Origin: Streptomyces mangrovisoli
GTDB lineage: Bacteria; Actinomycetota; Actinomycetes; Streptomycetales; Streptomycetaceae
Assembly (NCBI RefSeq): GCF_000974985.2
Contig: NZ_LAVA02000083.1
Coordinates: 121,469-185,468 of the forward strand
Direction of reading: 5' to 3'
Length of the DNA: 64,000 nt
Position 1 is the first letter of the stretch, and each line of letters begins with the position of its first letter. The notes beneath the pieces were generated by a model, which did not search any database, was not told the origin of the DNA, and was given only the letters and a program-made list of their open reading frames with translations. The translations under genes were made by a program, and so were the position numbers. Below, one piece after another: positions 48,792-58,485 of this stretch.

Positions 48792-49970
48792 ATGTCTTCC
48801 GTCACCGAGCGAGCGCGGACCTGGCCGACCGAGGCGGACTGCGATCTCGAAGCGTTCACCTCCCTCGCGGAGCAGGTCACGGACCCCGCCGACCACCCCT
48901 CGGCCGAGCGGATCGAACAGAACGTCCCGCTCTACGACAGCGGGCGTCTGCGCTCGCTCGCGACCGACGCGGACGCCCGCCGCGCCCTCCAGGGCGAGCT
49001 GACCCGGGCGCTCCTCGACGGCCCCGGGATCGTCGTGCTGAAGCGCGCGTTCCCCGACGCGGCCGCCGTGGACGCCATGTCCGACGTCTTCCGCGTCCTG
49101 ATCGAGGAGGAGAGGGCGAGCGGCGCCGCCCGCGGCGACCACTTCGCCGCGCCCGGCGCCAACGACCGCGTCTGGAACGCCCTGGACAAGGTGGCCCTGC
49201 GCGCGCCGGAGACGTTCGCCGACTACTACGCCAACGACCTGCTGGCCCTGGTCGCCGAGGCCTGGCTCGGCCCGGCCTACCAGGTCACCTCCCAGGTCAA
49301 CGTGGTCAACCCGGGTGGCGCGGCACAGCGCCCGCACCGCGACTACCACCTCGGCTTCCTCGGCCAGGAGCAGGCCGCCGCCTATCCCGCGCACGTCCAC
49401 CGGCTCTCCCCGGTCCTCACCCTCCAGGGCGCGGTCGCCCACTGCGACATGCCCGTGGAGTCCGGCCCGACGCTCTATCTCCCGCACACCCAGAAGTACG
49501 AGCCCGGTTACCTCGCCTGGCGACTGCCGCGTTTCGTCGAGTACTTCGACGCCCACCATGTCCAACTCCCGCTGGAGAAAGGGGACGCGGTCTTCTTCAA
49601 CCCCGCGCTCTTCCACGCCGCCGGGCACAACCGCTCGGCCGGCGTCCGGCGCATGGCCAACCTGCTCCAGATCTCCTCGGCTTTCGGACGCGCCATGGAG
49701 AGCGTCGACCGCGAGGCGATGGCGAACGCCGTCTTCCCGGTGCTGCTGCGGCGCAAGTCCGAGGGCGCCGAACGGGAATGGCTGCATCGCGTGGTCGCCG
49801 CGACCGCGGAGGGGTACCCCTTCCCGACCGACCTGGACCGCGACCCGCCGATCGACGGCCTCGCGCCCGCCTCCCAGGCGGACACCGTGCGCAGGGCGGT
49901 CGACGAGGGCTGGGACCCCGGCCGGCTCCGTCACGAACTGCGCGTCGCGGCCCGGCGGCGACGGGGCTGA
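48792..49970 (+). CDS. Phytanoyl-CoA dioxygenase (PhyH)-family enzyme
   Basis: The 392-aa Fe(II)/2-oxoglutarate enzyme has iron ligands His and Asp in RPHRDYHLG (about 182/184) and the distal His in ALFHAAGHNRS (about 274-279), with GDAVFFNP before the latter. ATG 48792 follows AAAGGA; the frame extends upstream to ATG 48741, which lacks a site. The divergent LacI gene suggests induction by a carbohydrate-like ligand. The substrate cannot be predicted. Confidence 0.9.
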   Translation: MSSVTERARTWPTEADCDLEAFTSLAEQVTDPADHPSAERIEQNVPLYDSGRLRSLATDADARRALQGELTRALLDGPGIVVLKRAFPDAAAVDAMSDVFRVLIEEERASGAARGDHFAAPGANDRVWNALDKVALRAPETFADYYANDLLALVAEAWLGPAYQVTSQVNVVNPGGAAQRPHRDYHLGFLGQEQAAAYPAHVHRLSPVLTLQGAVAHCDMPVESGPTLYLPHTQKYEPGYLAWRLPRFVEYFDAHHVQLPLEKGDAVFFNPALFHAAGHNRSAGVRRMANLLQISSAFGRAMESVDREAMANAVFPVLLRRKSEGAEREWLHRVVAATAEGYPFPTDLDRDPPIDGLAPASQADTVRRAVDEGWDPGRLRHELRVAARRRRG

Positions 49971-50001
49971 GGCGCGCTGTCCCCGTGCCGCCCGGGGTTC
50001 A

Positions 50002-51216
50002 TCAGTGATGGGCGGTCATGTGGGCCAGTGTCTGGGCGGCGCTGTCCGGGGCGAAGGCGCCGTCGATCCCCTCGGCGGCTCCCTCGGCGGCCTCGGCGGA
50101 GCGCGGCAGCAGGACCTTCTCGTAGGCGAGGACGGCCTGGTCGACGCCGGGATGGTCGACCAGAGCACGGGCGAGGTCGGCGCCGTCGCGCATGGCGAGG
50201 TTGGCGCCCATGCCGGAGAACGGCGACATGAGGTGGGCGGCGTCGCCGAGGAGGGTGAGGCCGGGCGTGTGCGGCCACGTGTGCGGCACCGGCAGGGCGT
50301 ACAGCGGGCGGTTGACATAGCCGCTGTCCGTGTCGGTGATGAAGCCCAGCAGGTCGGGGCTCCAGCCGGTGAACCTGTCCAACAGGGCGTCCCGCACGGC
50401 GGCTTGGTCGGCGAGGTCGACGCCCGCGCTCCGGTGCCAGTCCTCGTCCACGCGCATGCCGACGTAGGTGCGGATGTGCCCGCCGCTGTTGCGCTGGGCG
50501 ACGAAGCCGAGGTTGTCGTCCAGGGCCAGCATGGTCCCGGCACCGGTGAGCCGCGCGAGCCGCGGGTGGCGGGCGTCGGCCGAGTCGAGACCCGTCTCGA
50601 CGAAGGTGACGCCGGTGTACACGGGCCGGGCGTCGGACAGCAGCCGGCGGACCGTGGACCAGGCACCGTCGGCGCCGATGACGAGGTCGGCGTCGGTGGT
50701 CGTGCCGTCGGCGAAGTGCAGCCGGTGGACGCCGGGTTCGAGGGGCTCGACGTGCGTGACCTTGCGGCCCCAGCGCACGGTGCCGGGTTCGAGGGAGTCG
50801 AGGAGCAGCCGGCGCAACTGGCCGCGGTCGATCTCGGGGTTGCCCTCGGAGGGCGCGTCCCCGGAAGAGGTGCCTGCGCGAGAGGTGTCCTCCGAGGAGC
50901 CGCCCGCCGCGCCGTCGTCCTCGGGCGGTACGGCGTCGAACAGTACGCGGCCGTCGCGCCCGACCAGACGCATCTGCTGGCCCTCGGGGCGGGCCAGGGC
51001 GAGGAAGTCGTCGAACAACCCGGCCGCGCGCAGCGCGAACTGCCCGGTGCCGGGGTGCATGTCGAGGGTGCCGCCCTGGTCCCGGGCGGTGGGGGAGGGG
51101 TCGAGGTCGTGGACGGTGACGGGGACGCCGTGGCGTTGCAGCACGCGGGCGCAGACGAGTCCGCCGGGACCAGCGCCGACGACGGCGATGCGGGGGGTGC
51201 GAGGGATGGTGGTCAT
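50002..51216 (-). CDS. FAD-dependent monooxygenase (TetX-like)
   Basis: The 404-aa class A flavin monooxygenase has IAVVGAGPGGLVCARVLQRHG (FAD GxGxxG), IDRGQLRRLLLDSL, DLVIGADGAWSTVR and LTLLGDAAHLMSPFSGMGANLA (the GD motif). This layout is that of TetX and related hydroxylases that inactivate aromatic drugs. A Ser/Asp/Gly-rich loop of about 25 residues (near 105-130) is an insert. ATG 51216 lies 40 bases after an MFS gene on the same strand. Confidence 0.92.
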   Translation of the reverse strand: MTTIPRTPRIAVVGAGPGGLVCARVLQRHGVPVTVHDLDPSPTARDQGGTLDMHPGTGQFALRAAGLFDDFLALARPEGQQMRLVGRDGRVLFDAVPPEDDGAAGGSSEDTSRAGTSSGDAPSEGNPEIDRGQLRRLLLDSLEPGTVRWGRKVTHVEPLEPGVHRLHFADGTTTDADLVIGADGAWSTVRRLLSDARPVYTGVTFVETGLDSADARHPRLARLTGAGTMLALDDNLGFVAQRNSGGHIRTYVGMRVDEDWHRSAGVDLADQAAVRDALLDRFTGWSPDLLGFITDTDSGYVNRPLYALPVPHTWPHTPGLTLLGDAAHLMSPFSGMGANLAMRDGADLARALVDHPGVDQAVLAYEKVLLPRSAEAAEGAAEGIDGAFAPDSAAQTLAHMTAHH

Positions 51217-51256
51217 GGGAGTGCTCCGTTCGTTGGCTGGGGTGGGAGGCGGCGGC

Positions 51257-52787
51257 TCAACGGGCCGCGTGAGCGCTCACGTTGTCGCCCCGCCCGGTCG
51301 CGGCCGCGGGCCCGGCCCTGCGCAGCGGGACCTCGACGACGAACAGCGAGGCGAGGAAGGCGAGTACGCACAGGACCGCCGCGACGAGGAAGATCTGCTG
51401 CGTGCCGTGCACGACACCGTCGAGGTAGGCGTGGTGCGCGGCGGCGGACAGCCCGCTCGAGCCCGAGGCGGCGCGGCCGCCGGGGACCCGCGCCTGCACG
51501 GCCCGCGCGAAGAGCGATCCGAACACCGCGACGCCGAGTGAACCGCCCAGCGTGCGGAAGAGGTTGACCGAACTCATGGCCGCGCCCATGTCGCGCATCG
51601 CCACGCTGTTCTGCGCGATCGTGGCCGCCATCTGGAGGGTGAAGCCGAGCCCGACGCCGACCAGTGCCATGTACGCGCAGGTGAGCGGTCGCGGCGTACC
51701 GGCGTCCATGGTGGCGAGCAGCCCGAGTCCGACGGCGAGCAACGCCGTGCCGGCCACGGGGAACGCCTTGTACCGGCCGGTGGCGGACATGACCTTGCCG
51801 GCGAAGGTGGAGACGATCACGACGGGGATCATCATGGGCAGCATCAGCAGCCCGGAGTTGCCGGCGGAGGCGCCCTGGACGGTCTGCTGGAACAGCGGCA
51901 GGTAGAGGCCCGCGCCGAACATGACCACACCTGCCGCGAGGATCATGGCGACCGCGAGTGGGTAGTTGCGGTGGCCGGTGAACACACTCAGCGGCAACAC
52001 CGGCTCGGCGACGCGGCGTCCGACCGCGACGAACAGGCCGAGGCCGGCGATCGCGACGGCGCCGAGAGCGCCGATCTGCCAGGAGCCCCAGGCGTACGTG
52101 GTGCCCGCCCAGGTGGCGCCGAGCACGACCGCGCTGATGGAGACGGCCAGCAGGGCGATCCCGGCCCAGTCGAACCGCACCGGGACCCGGCGGGTGGGCA
52201 CGTCCAGCGTCAGCCACAGCCACACCAGGGCGATCAGGCCGAGCGGCAGATTGATGTAGAAGGCCCAACGCCAGTCCCAGTGACCGGAGATGAACCCGCC
52301 CAGCAGCGGACCGCCGACCGTGCCGACCGCCATGACGGTGGCGGTCATGCCCTGGTACCCCGCGCTCACGCGGCGTCACGAGCGTGCCGATCAGCGCCAG
52401 GGCGCCCGCGCCGATGCCGCCGGCGCCGATGCCCTGGACGGCGCGGAACGCGATCAGCCCGGCCATGGACCCGGCCGCGCCGCACAGCGCGGAACCCGCG
52501 ATGAACACGGCGATCGACGCGAGATAGACGGGCTTGCGGCCGACCAGGTCGCCGAGCTTGCCCCAGACGGGCGTGGTCACCGCGGTGACCAGGGTGTAGG
52601 CGGTGACGACCCACGCCATGCGGTCCAGGCCGCCGAGGTCGCCGACGATCGTGGGCATCGCGGTGCTCACGACCATGTTGTCGAGCATCGACAACAGCAT
52701 CGCGAGCATCACGCCGAGCAGCACCCAGCGCACGTTCCTCGGCACGGCGGCCGGGCCGGGTGCGGGCGTCGAAGTCGTCGCGGACAT
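51257..52787 (-). pseudogene. MFS DHA2 efflux gene with a frameshift
   Basis: Two frames together encode one DHA2-type 14-helix transporter. The first frame (from ATG 52787) runs MLSMLDNMVVSTAMPTIVG to LIGTLVTPRERG; the second (from about 52369) continues YQGMTATVMAVGTVGGPLLGGF to the end at 51257. In the intact paralogue at 55283-56878 the join reads PPRDRGKYQGV. Here four bases (GGGG, 52358-52361) stand where six are needed, so a two-base loss broke the frame. It may be a true mutation or a sequencing error. The second frame has its own GTG at 52369. Confidence 0.87.
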
Positions 52788-53001
52788 GGCTGATCACTCC
52801 TTTCGGAGAGGAGAGAGGAAGGAAACGAGCGAGAAGGCGGAGGGCGGCGGGTCGGTGCCGGATGCCTCCGGTGCCGCGCCTCCAGAAAAGCACACTCGAC
52901 CAATAAGTGCAACGACTCAACTTTTAGATCGAGGCAACCTTAAATCGGTGGAGACCGCGACTCGCGTCCCGCTAGAGTGCGCCGACTCCGGGGAGGCATG
53001 G

Positions 53002-53817
53002 ATGCGGGCGAGTGAGCCGGGTGGCACGGGGTGGACGTACACCCTCACGTCGGACGAGGACGACAGCGACTGGGGCTTCGCCCAGGGGGCCGAGGGGTTC
53101 TTCACGCCGCTGCCCGGGGGCGAGGGCGATCGGCGGGTGCGTTTCGTGGGCTGTGCCCCGCAGGGCGCGCTGCTGCGCTCCCTCGATCACCTCGGCACAC
53201 ACCGCGCAACGGCCGGCAGCGCCTGGATCGGTCTCCTGGACGCCGAAGGCGCCAAGATGGGCACGTACTTCGTCAGCGACGTCCGGACCACCGAAGTCCG
53301 ACCGTCGGCCTGCGGAGCAGATCTCCTCGACATCACGGCGACCTTGTGGTGCGACATGTCCCTGCCGGGGGCGGACCGGGTGTGGGACCTGATCGCCGCG
53401 GGGCGCCTGAACCGTACGGGCCTGTGGCACGCCATGGACGCCGACGGCCGCCGGGCGTGGCTGTCGGTCGCGTTGATGTCCCGCGGGTACCGGCGCCAGG
53501 GCGCGACGGCGCTTCCGCCGGGCCATGTGGTGACGTTGGACGGCCGTCACATCGTCGACGAGGACAGCTTCTACTGCGCGATCGGCGAGGCCGTCAACGG
53601 GCCTGGCGGATACTTCGGCTGGAATCTCGCCGCTCTGGACGACTGCCTGTGCGGGGGCTTCGGCACCGCGGGGCCGTTCACTCTCGTGTGGGAGTCATCC
53701 GCGGAGGCGAGGGCGAGGGTCGAAGAGGCCGAGCCCCGTGACCCCGGTGAGGAACCCCTCTTCGGCGTGCTCCTGGACATCTTCCGGGATCGGGGTGTCG
53801 ACGTCGTCCTGCGCTGA
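53002..53817 (+). CDS. Barstar-domain protein
   Basis: The 271-aa product has a C-terminal 90 residues (TLDGRHIVDEDSFYCAIGEAVNGPGG and YFGWNLAALDDCLCGGFG, then VWE and LLDIFRDRGVDVVL) matching barstar, the intracellular barnase inhibitor. Residues 1-180 form an extra domain found in actinobacterial barstar-like proteins, with no motif I can name. ATG 53002 follows GGGGAGG. TAGAGT at 52973-52978 may be the -10. No barnase-type RNase is seen in the window. Confidence 0.85.
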   Translation: MRASEPGGTGWTYTLTSDEDDSDWGFAQGAEGFFTPLPGGEGDRRVRFVGCAPQGALLRSLDHLGTHRATAGSAWIGLLDAEGAKMGTYFVSDVRTTEVRPSACGADLLDITATLWCDMSLPGADRVWDLIAAGRLNRTGLWHAMDADGRRAWLSVALMSRGYRRQGATALPPGHVVTLDGRHIVDEDSFYCAIGEAVNGPGGYFGWNLAALDDCLCGGFGTAGPFTLVWESSAEARARVEEAEPRDPGEEPLFGVLLDIFRDRGVDVVLR

Positions 53818-53920
53818 CCGGCTGCCGTCACGACCGCCGATGCCTCGGCGTGGTGGCCCCCGGTCGGCACGGGTCGGAAATTCATGTGGCCCCCGCGCGC
53901 CGCCCCGATACAGTCGCCCC

Positions 53921-54412
53921 GTGTCCGACCTCCGACCCCTTCAGCCCGGTGACGCCCCCGCGGTGCTCGCCTTCGAGCGGGAGAACCGAGCCTGGTTCGC
54001 CGCCTCGATCTCCGATCGCGGGGACGAGTTCTTCGAGCGGTTCGCCGAGTGGTACGACGAGTTGCTGGCCGACCAGGAGGCCGGGGGAGTCGCCTTCTAC
54101 CTGCTGCTCGGCGAAGACGGTTCCGTGCTCGGCCGGTTCAACCTCTACGGCATCTCCGACGGCACGGCCGAACTCGGCTATCGCGTGGCGGAGCGCGTCG
54201 CGGGTCGTGGCGTCGCGACCGAGACCGTACGGCGGCTGTGCGAACTGGCCGCGCGACGGCACGGCGTGCGCACGCTGCGTGCCGCCACCTCGTGCGCCAA
54301 CATCGCGTCGCAACGGGTGCTGATCAAGACCGGGTTCGTCGAGACCGGCCCGGCGGAACCCGCCGACCTCGGTGGCAAGCAGGGCAGTTGGTACGAGCGC
54401 GAGCTGCCCTGA
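53921..54412 (+). CDS. GNAT-family acetyltransferase (RimJ/RimL type)
   Basis: The 163-aa protein begins LRPLQPGDAPAVLAFERENR and has the acetyl-CoA site RVAERVAGRGVATETVRRLCELA and ATSCANIASQRVLIKTGFVETG, which place it among RimJ/RimL-like N-acetyltransferases. GTG 53921 has no ribosome-binding site; TACAGT seven bases upstream suggests a leaderless transcript. Target unknown. Confidence 0.9.
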   Translation: MSDLRPLQPGDAPAVLAFERENRAWFAASISDRGDEFFERFAEWYDELLADQEAGGVAFYLLLGEDGSVLGRFNLYGISDGTAELGYRVAERVAGRGVATETVRRLCELAARRHGVRTLRAATSCANIASQRVLIKTGFVETGPAEPADLGGKQGSWYERELP

Positions 54413-54446
54413 GAGGGTGCGGGTGGTCGTCGCGCGCGGGTGCGGG

Positions 54447-55040
54447 TCAGCGCTCCGTGGCCCCCATGACCGGCGGGACCAGCTCGTGGGCGATGCTCCG
54501 GGCCACGGCGATGATCTGCTCGTCCGGTGCCTCGACCCCCTGCGCGGCCATCAGCACGGTGTTGATGCTGAGCAGCGCGGCCCGCAGCCGCAGCTGTTCC
54601 TCCACCGTCGCGTCGGGTCCGGACAGGATGTCGAAGAGTTCGGTGAGCCGCTCGAAGGCGTTCTCCCGGCCCGGGTGCAGGTCGCGCACGACGCGCTGGT
54701 TGGCGAAGGCGAACCGCATCGCCGCCATGCCGTCGCCGCTGACCAGGTCGATCATGCGGTCCACGGCGCGGGCCCGCAGATCCGGGCCGAAGGGCTCTTC
54801 GCGGGCCCACTCGACGATGGAGTCGAGGAGGTCCAGCTGAGCCGTGAACAGCGACCGTACGATGTCCTCCTTGCTGGAGAAGTGGTAGTAGAGGGCGGCC
54901 TTGGTGACGTCGAGGCGTTCCGCGATCTCGCGCAGGGACGTCGCCTCGTAGCCCTTCTCGGTGAACAGTTCGATGGCGACCCGGCGGATCTGGGCCTTGG
55001 TCTCGCTGCCCCGCCGCTGTCCTGCCCCGGCCATCGCCAT
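54447..55040 (-). CDS. TetR-family repressor
   Basis: The 197-aa protein has an N-terminal HTH of the TetR type: IRRVAIELFTEKGYEATSLREIAERLDVTKAALYYHFSSKEDI, and a helical ligand domain. ATG 55040 lies behind GGAGAAGGG. It is divergent from the MFS gene at 55283, and an inverted repeat of 12-bp arms lies between them, so it probably represses the efflux gene. Confidence 0.93.
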   Translation of the reverse strand: MAMAGAGQRRGSETKAQIRRVAIELFTEKGYEATSLREIAERLDVTKAALYYHFSSKEDIVRSLFTAQLDLLDSIVEWAREEPFGPDLRARAVDRMIDLVSGDGMAAMRFAFANQRVVRDLHPGRENAFERLTELFDILSGPDATVEEQLRLRAALLSINTVLMAAQGVEAPDEQIIAVARSIAHELVPPVMGATER

Positions 55041-55127
55041 CGGTTCCCTTCTCCAGAACGCCTCTTGGGGCGCTTCCCGCACGCGGCGGCCGGGTCGATC
55101 GTCGCGGCAAGCACCCCGCGTTGCCAA

Positions 55128-55166
55128 CTTACCGGGCGGCAAGTAATCTACCAACCGCCCGGTAAG
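55128..55166. promoter_or_regulatory. TetR operator candidate with 12-bp arms
   Basis: CTTACCGGGCGG (55128-55139) and CCGCCCGGTAAG (55155-55166) are exact complements, spaced by 15 bp. Inside, ACTTACC-GGGC-GGCAAGT is a shorter imperfect palindrome. The site overlaps the divergent promoter region of the TetR and MFS genes. Confidence 0.75.
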
Positions 55167-55282
55167 CGATCAGGTCCTGCATCGCGCCCAGACCGGTCCC
55201 TTCGTTACACCATGCAAGTCCGGCTGCGCGCTTGATGCGACCGGACCCCTTTGTCGTCGTACTTTCTTGAAAGGCATGTGCC

Positions 55283-56878
55283 GTGACCCAGACAGCACCC
55301 GCGTCGGCCGGGGCCGAGGCGGCCCCGCCGTCGCCCTTCACCCACCGCGAGATCATGGTCACGATGAGCGGCCTGGTCATCGCCATGCTGCTGGCCATGC
55401 TGGACAACATGATCGTGGCGCCCGCGCTGCCCACGATCGTCGGCGACCTCGGCGGCCTGAACCATCTGGCCTGGGTGACCACCGGCTACATCCTCGCCTC
55501 CACCGTCGCGACCCCGCTGTGGGGCAAGCTCGGTGACCTCTTCGGCCGCCGGGTGACCTTCCTGTCGTCCATCACCACCTTCCTCGTCGGCTCCGCGCTC
55601 TGCGGCGCGTCGCAGAACATGGACCAGCTGATCGGCTTCCGCGCCCTCCAGGGCCTGGGCGCGGGCGGCCTGATGGTCGGCGTCATGTCGGTCCTCGCCG
55701 ACATCGTGCCGCCGCGCGACCGCGGCAAGTACCAGGGCGTGATGATGGCCGTCATGCCGGTCGCCATGATCGGCGGCCCGCTGGCCGGCGGTTTCATCAC
55801 CGACCACCTCAACTGGCGCTGGGCGTTCTACGTCAACCTGCCGCTGGGCGTCGTCGCGCTGACCGTGTGCTGGTTCGTGCTGGCCAAGCTGCCCCGCAAG
55901 GACGCCGGCCCGGTGCGCATCGACTGGCTCGGCGCGGCCCTGCTCAGCATCTGGATCGTCGCGCTGGTGCTCATCACCAGCTGGGGCGGCAGCGAGTACG
56001 ACTGGGACTCGGGCATGATCCTCGGCCTGGCCGTGCTCACGGTCGTGGCCTTCGTCGGCTGGGTGTTCTTCGCGCGCCGCGCGGCCGAGCCGATCATCCC
56101 GCTGTCGGTGTTCAGCAGCCGCAACTTCAGCCTCGCCGGTGCCCTCAGCTTCGTCGTCGGCTTCGCGATGTTCGGCGGCGTGACGTTCCTGCCGCAGTTC
56201 CAGCAGTACGTGCAGGGCTCCTCGGCCACCAACAGCGGTCTGCTGCTGATGCCGATGATGATCGCCGCCATGGTGTTCTCGCTCGCGGGCGGCACGATCG
56301 TCAGCAAGACCGGCCGCTACCGCGCCCTGCCGATCCTGGGCAGCGTGCTGATGGCCGCGGGCCTCGCCCTGTTCGCCACGATGGACATCGACACCTCGCG
56401 CACGATGACGTCGCTGTACATGGTCGTCCTCGGTGCCGGCATGGGCTGCCTGATGCAGACCACCATGCTCATCGCGCAGAACAGCGCGCCGGTGCGTGAC
56501 ATGGGTGCCGCGACCGGTGCCGCCACCTTCCTGCGCAACATGGGCGGTTCGCTCGGCGTCTCCATCCTCGGCGCCCTGTACACCAACCACCTCACCGACT
56601 CCTTCAAGCACTCGCTGGGCTCCGCCGCGAGCGCCGCGAAGTCCGGTGGCACCGTGGCGCAGATGACGCCCGCGGTGCTCCGCAGCCTCCCCGAGGCCGT
56701 GCAGCACGCCTTCAAGGTGGCCGTCAGCGACGGCATCGACGCCGCGTTCACCCTGGGTGCCGCCGCCGCCGTCGTCGGTGTGGTGATCTCCCTGTTCATC
56801 ACCCACGTCCCGCTCCGTGGCTTCGCCGCGGCGACGGCCGCCGCCGAGAAGCCGGCGGTCGAGGCGGAGGCCGTCTGA
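55283..56878 (+). CDS. MFS DHA2-type multidrug efflux transporter
   Basis: The 531-aa protein has 14 predicted helices, with LLAMLDNMIVAPALPTIVGDLGGL (motif D1), GKLGDLFGRRVTFLSS (motif A), GVMMAVMPVAMIGGPLAGGF (motif C) and WRWAFYVNLPLGV. GTG 55283 follows GAAAGG. The gene is divergent from TetR and ends at a strong terminator. It is a homologue of the frameshifted gene at 51257-52787 and should export drugs by proton antiport. Confidence 0.95.
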   Translation: MTQTAPASAGAEAAPPSPFTHREIMVTMSGLVIAMLLAMLDNMIVAPALPTIVGDLGGLNHLAWVTTGYILASTVATPLWGKLGDLFGRRVTFLSSITTFLVGSALCGASQNMDQLIGFRALQGLGAGGLMVGVMSVLADIVPPRDRGKYQGVMMAVMPVAMIGGPLAGGFITDHLNWRWAFYVNLPLGVVALTVCWFVLAKLPRKDAGPVRIDWLGAALLSIWIVALVLITSWGGSEYDWDSGMILGLAVLTVVAFVGWVFFARRAAEPIIPLSVFSSRNFSLAGALSFVVGFAMFGGVTFLPQFQQYVQGSSATNSGLLLMPMMIAAMVFSLAGGTIVSKTGRYRALPILGSVLMAAGLALFATMDIDTSRTMTSLYMVVLGAGMGCLMQTTMLIAQNSAPVRDMGAATGAATFLRNMGGSLGVSILGALYTNHLTDSFKHSLGSAASAAKSGGTVAQMTPAVLRSLPEAVQHAFKVAVSDGIDAAFTLGAAAAVVGVVISLFITHVPLRGFAAATAAAEKPAVEAEAV

Positions 56879-56918
56879 CCCGTCCGGACCGTCCGGCCCG
56901 CGAGCCGGACAGCCGACA

Positions 56919-56966
56919 GCCGTCGCCCCCCACCCGAAACGACCGGGTGGGGGGCGACGGCTCTTT
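56919..56966 (+). terminator. Strong intrinsic terminator after the MFS gene
   Basis: An 18-bp perfect stem (56919-56936 with 56944-56961) around an AAACGAC loop is followed by TCTTTT. This is the only classic hairpin plus T-tract seen in the window. Confidence 0.92.
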
Positions 56967-57012
56967 TGCGTGCGGCGCGGGGTGGACGGACGCCGGTGTC
57001 CTCGCCCTGCGC

Positions 57013-58203
57013 TCAGCCGTCGTGGCGCAGCAGCGAGCAGACGAAGTTCTCCTCGACCGTGCGCAGGCGGCTCAGCAGCTCCGGCTTGGACTCGTTGATC
57101 TGCGTGTTGATCGAGAAGGTGATCGACCGGCTCCCGTCGGGCGTGGCGGCCGCGAACTGCGTGTAGCCCGGGAAGTTGCCGGTGTGCCCGAGCACCACCC
57201 CGCAGCGGGTGGTGTAGCGGAAGAGCGCGAGCCCCGCCTGGTTGCGGCCCGGTCCCGCGGGCCCGGAGTCGCCGTCGATCCAGGTGCGCTGCGCGCGCAC
57301 GACGCGGGGGCCGTAGAGCGCGCCGCCCGCGTAGCCGCGTACGAAGCGGTTCAGGTCGTTCGGGGTGGAGACGATCCCGCCGGACGCCCACACGCCCGAC
57401 GCGCTCAGCGCCTCGCTGATGTCCTCCGGCGGAGCGGGCGGTACGACGTCGTAGCCGTGGATGTACGGCTGCGGCATCCGCCAGTCCTGCGGCAGGCTCG
57501 TGTCGTGCAGCGCGAGCGGCCGGTACACCAGCTCCGACAGCAGACTCTCGTACGTCCGCCTCGTCGCCGCCTCCGCCATCAGGGCCACGGCGATGTTGTC
57601 GGAGTTGGAGTACTGGTAGCGGCTGCCGGGACGGAAGTTCAGGGGCTGGTCGGCGACGAAGTCCAGGAGGCGGCGGGAGTCGAAGTGGTGGTGCGGGTCG
57701 GCGGTGACGATCGCGAGGAAGTCGGGGTCGGCGGAGTAGTCGGGCAGTCCGCTGGTGTGGTTCAGCAGCTCGCGCAGCGTCACGGCGCCCCACGCCCTGG
57801 GCAGTTGCGGCAGCCGCTTGCGCAGGGTGTCGTCCAGGCCGAGCACGTGCCGGTCGACGAGGCTCAGCGCCACCGCCCCGCTGAACGCCTTCGCGACGCT
57901 GGCGATCCGCATGTGGTCGTCGCTGCGCATCGAGCGGCCGGTGGCCACATCGCCGACGCCGGAGCGCACCACGCGCCTGTCGTGGCCGTCGCGCAGGACG
58001 ACGATGGCGCCGGGCGGTCCGCCGGGGGTGGCGACGAGCTGGTCGAGCTGCCGCTGCAGATCACGGTCGCCGCCGGCGGAGGCCGCGGCGGCGGGGTGCA
58101 GGGTGGTGAGACAGGACGCGGCCACGAGGCCGGCGGCGACACAGGTGCGGCGCAGCCGGAGCCGACGGCGCGGAGCGGGGCGGGGGGTGGTGCCTGGGCG
58201 CAT
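57013..58203 (-). CDS. Secreted serine hydrolase, class C beta-lactamase/DD-peptidase-like
   Basis: The 396-aa protein has a signal peptide with a twin-Arg-like basic start (RRRLRLRR, then a hydrophobic run to AAAAS). The penicillin-binding fold follows: catalytic SVAK (S-x-x-K), YSN (Y-x-N) and GHTGN (H-T-G). This is the set of class C beta-lactamases, DD-peptidases and esterases. ATG 58203 is used. A leftover Cys in the signal region does not form a clear lipobox. Substrate unknown; cell-wall peptide or ester hydrolysis are both possible. Confidence 0.9.
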   Translation of the reverse strand: MRPGTTPRPAPRRRLRLRRTCVAAGLVAASCLTTLHPAAAASAGGDRDLQRQLDQLVATPGGPPGAIVVLRDGHDRRVVRSGVGDVATGRSMRSDDHMRIASVAKAFSGAVALSLVDRHVLGLDDTLRKRLPQLPRAWGAVTLRELLNHTSGLPDYSADPDFLAIVTADPHHHFDSRRLLDFVADQPLNFRPGSRYQYSNSDNIAVALMAEAATRRTYESLLSELVYRPLALHDTSLPQDWRMPQPYIHGYDVVPPAPPEDISEALSASGVWASGGIVSTPNDLNRFVRGYAGGALYGPRVVRAQRTWIDGDSGPAGPGRNQAGLALFRYTTRCGVVLGHTGNFPGYTQFAAATPDGSRSITFSINTQINESKPELLSRLRTVEENFVCSLLRHDG

Positions 58204-58485
58204 GAAGTCTCCCGAGGTGGGCGTACGTGCCCGCCCAGCCTGCGGCGCGCGGACCCACCGGGCCTTCGGGAGTGCTGCAACCGGCGCAACGGCGTACCCG
58301 GTGCGGGGTGCGCGGGGCGACGCGCGCCGGGCGTCGCCCCGCTGCCGCCGGGAACTCCCGCTCGTCCGGGCCACGTGCGACCTCAGTGGTGGACAGGTGG
58401 ACCGCCTCTGCTGCATCCACCGTCACGTAGGTCACACCCCGTAGGCTCATGACGATGTTCAACGGGTGGGCGGAAGGCGGGGGTT

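Noticed and set aside
51213..52369. Continuous first frame of the frameshifted MFS gene as a long fusion protein
   Set aside because: After the shift the frame becomes Arg/Gly/Ala-rich and has no transporter features, so it is only a read-through of the wrong frame.
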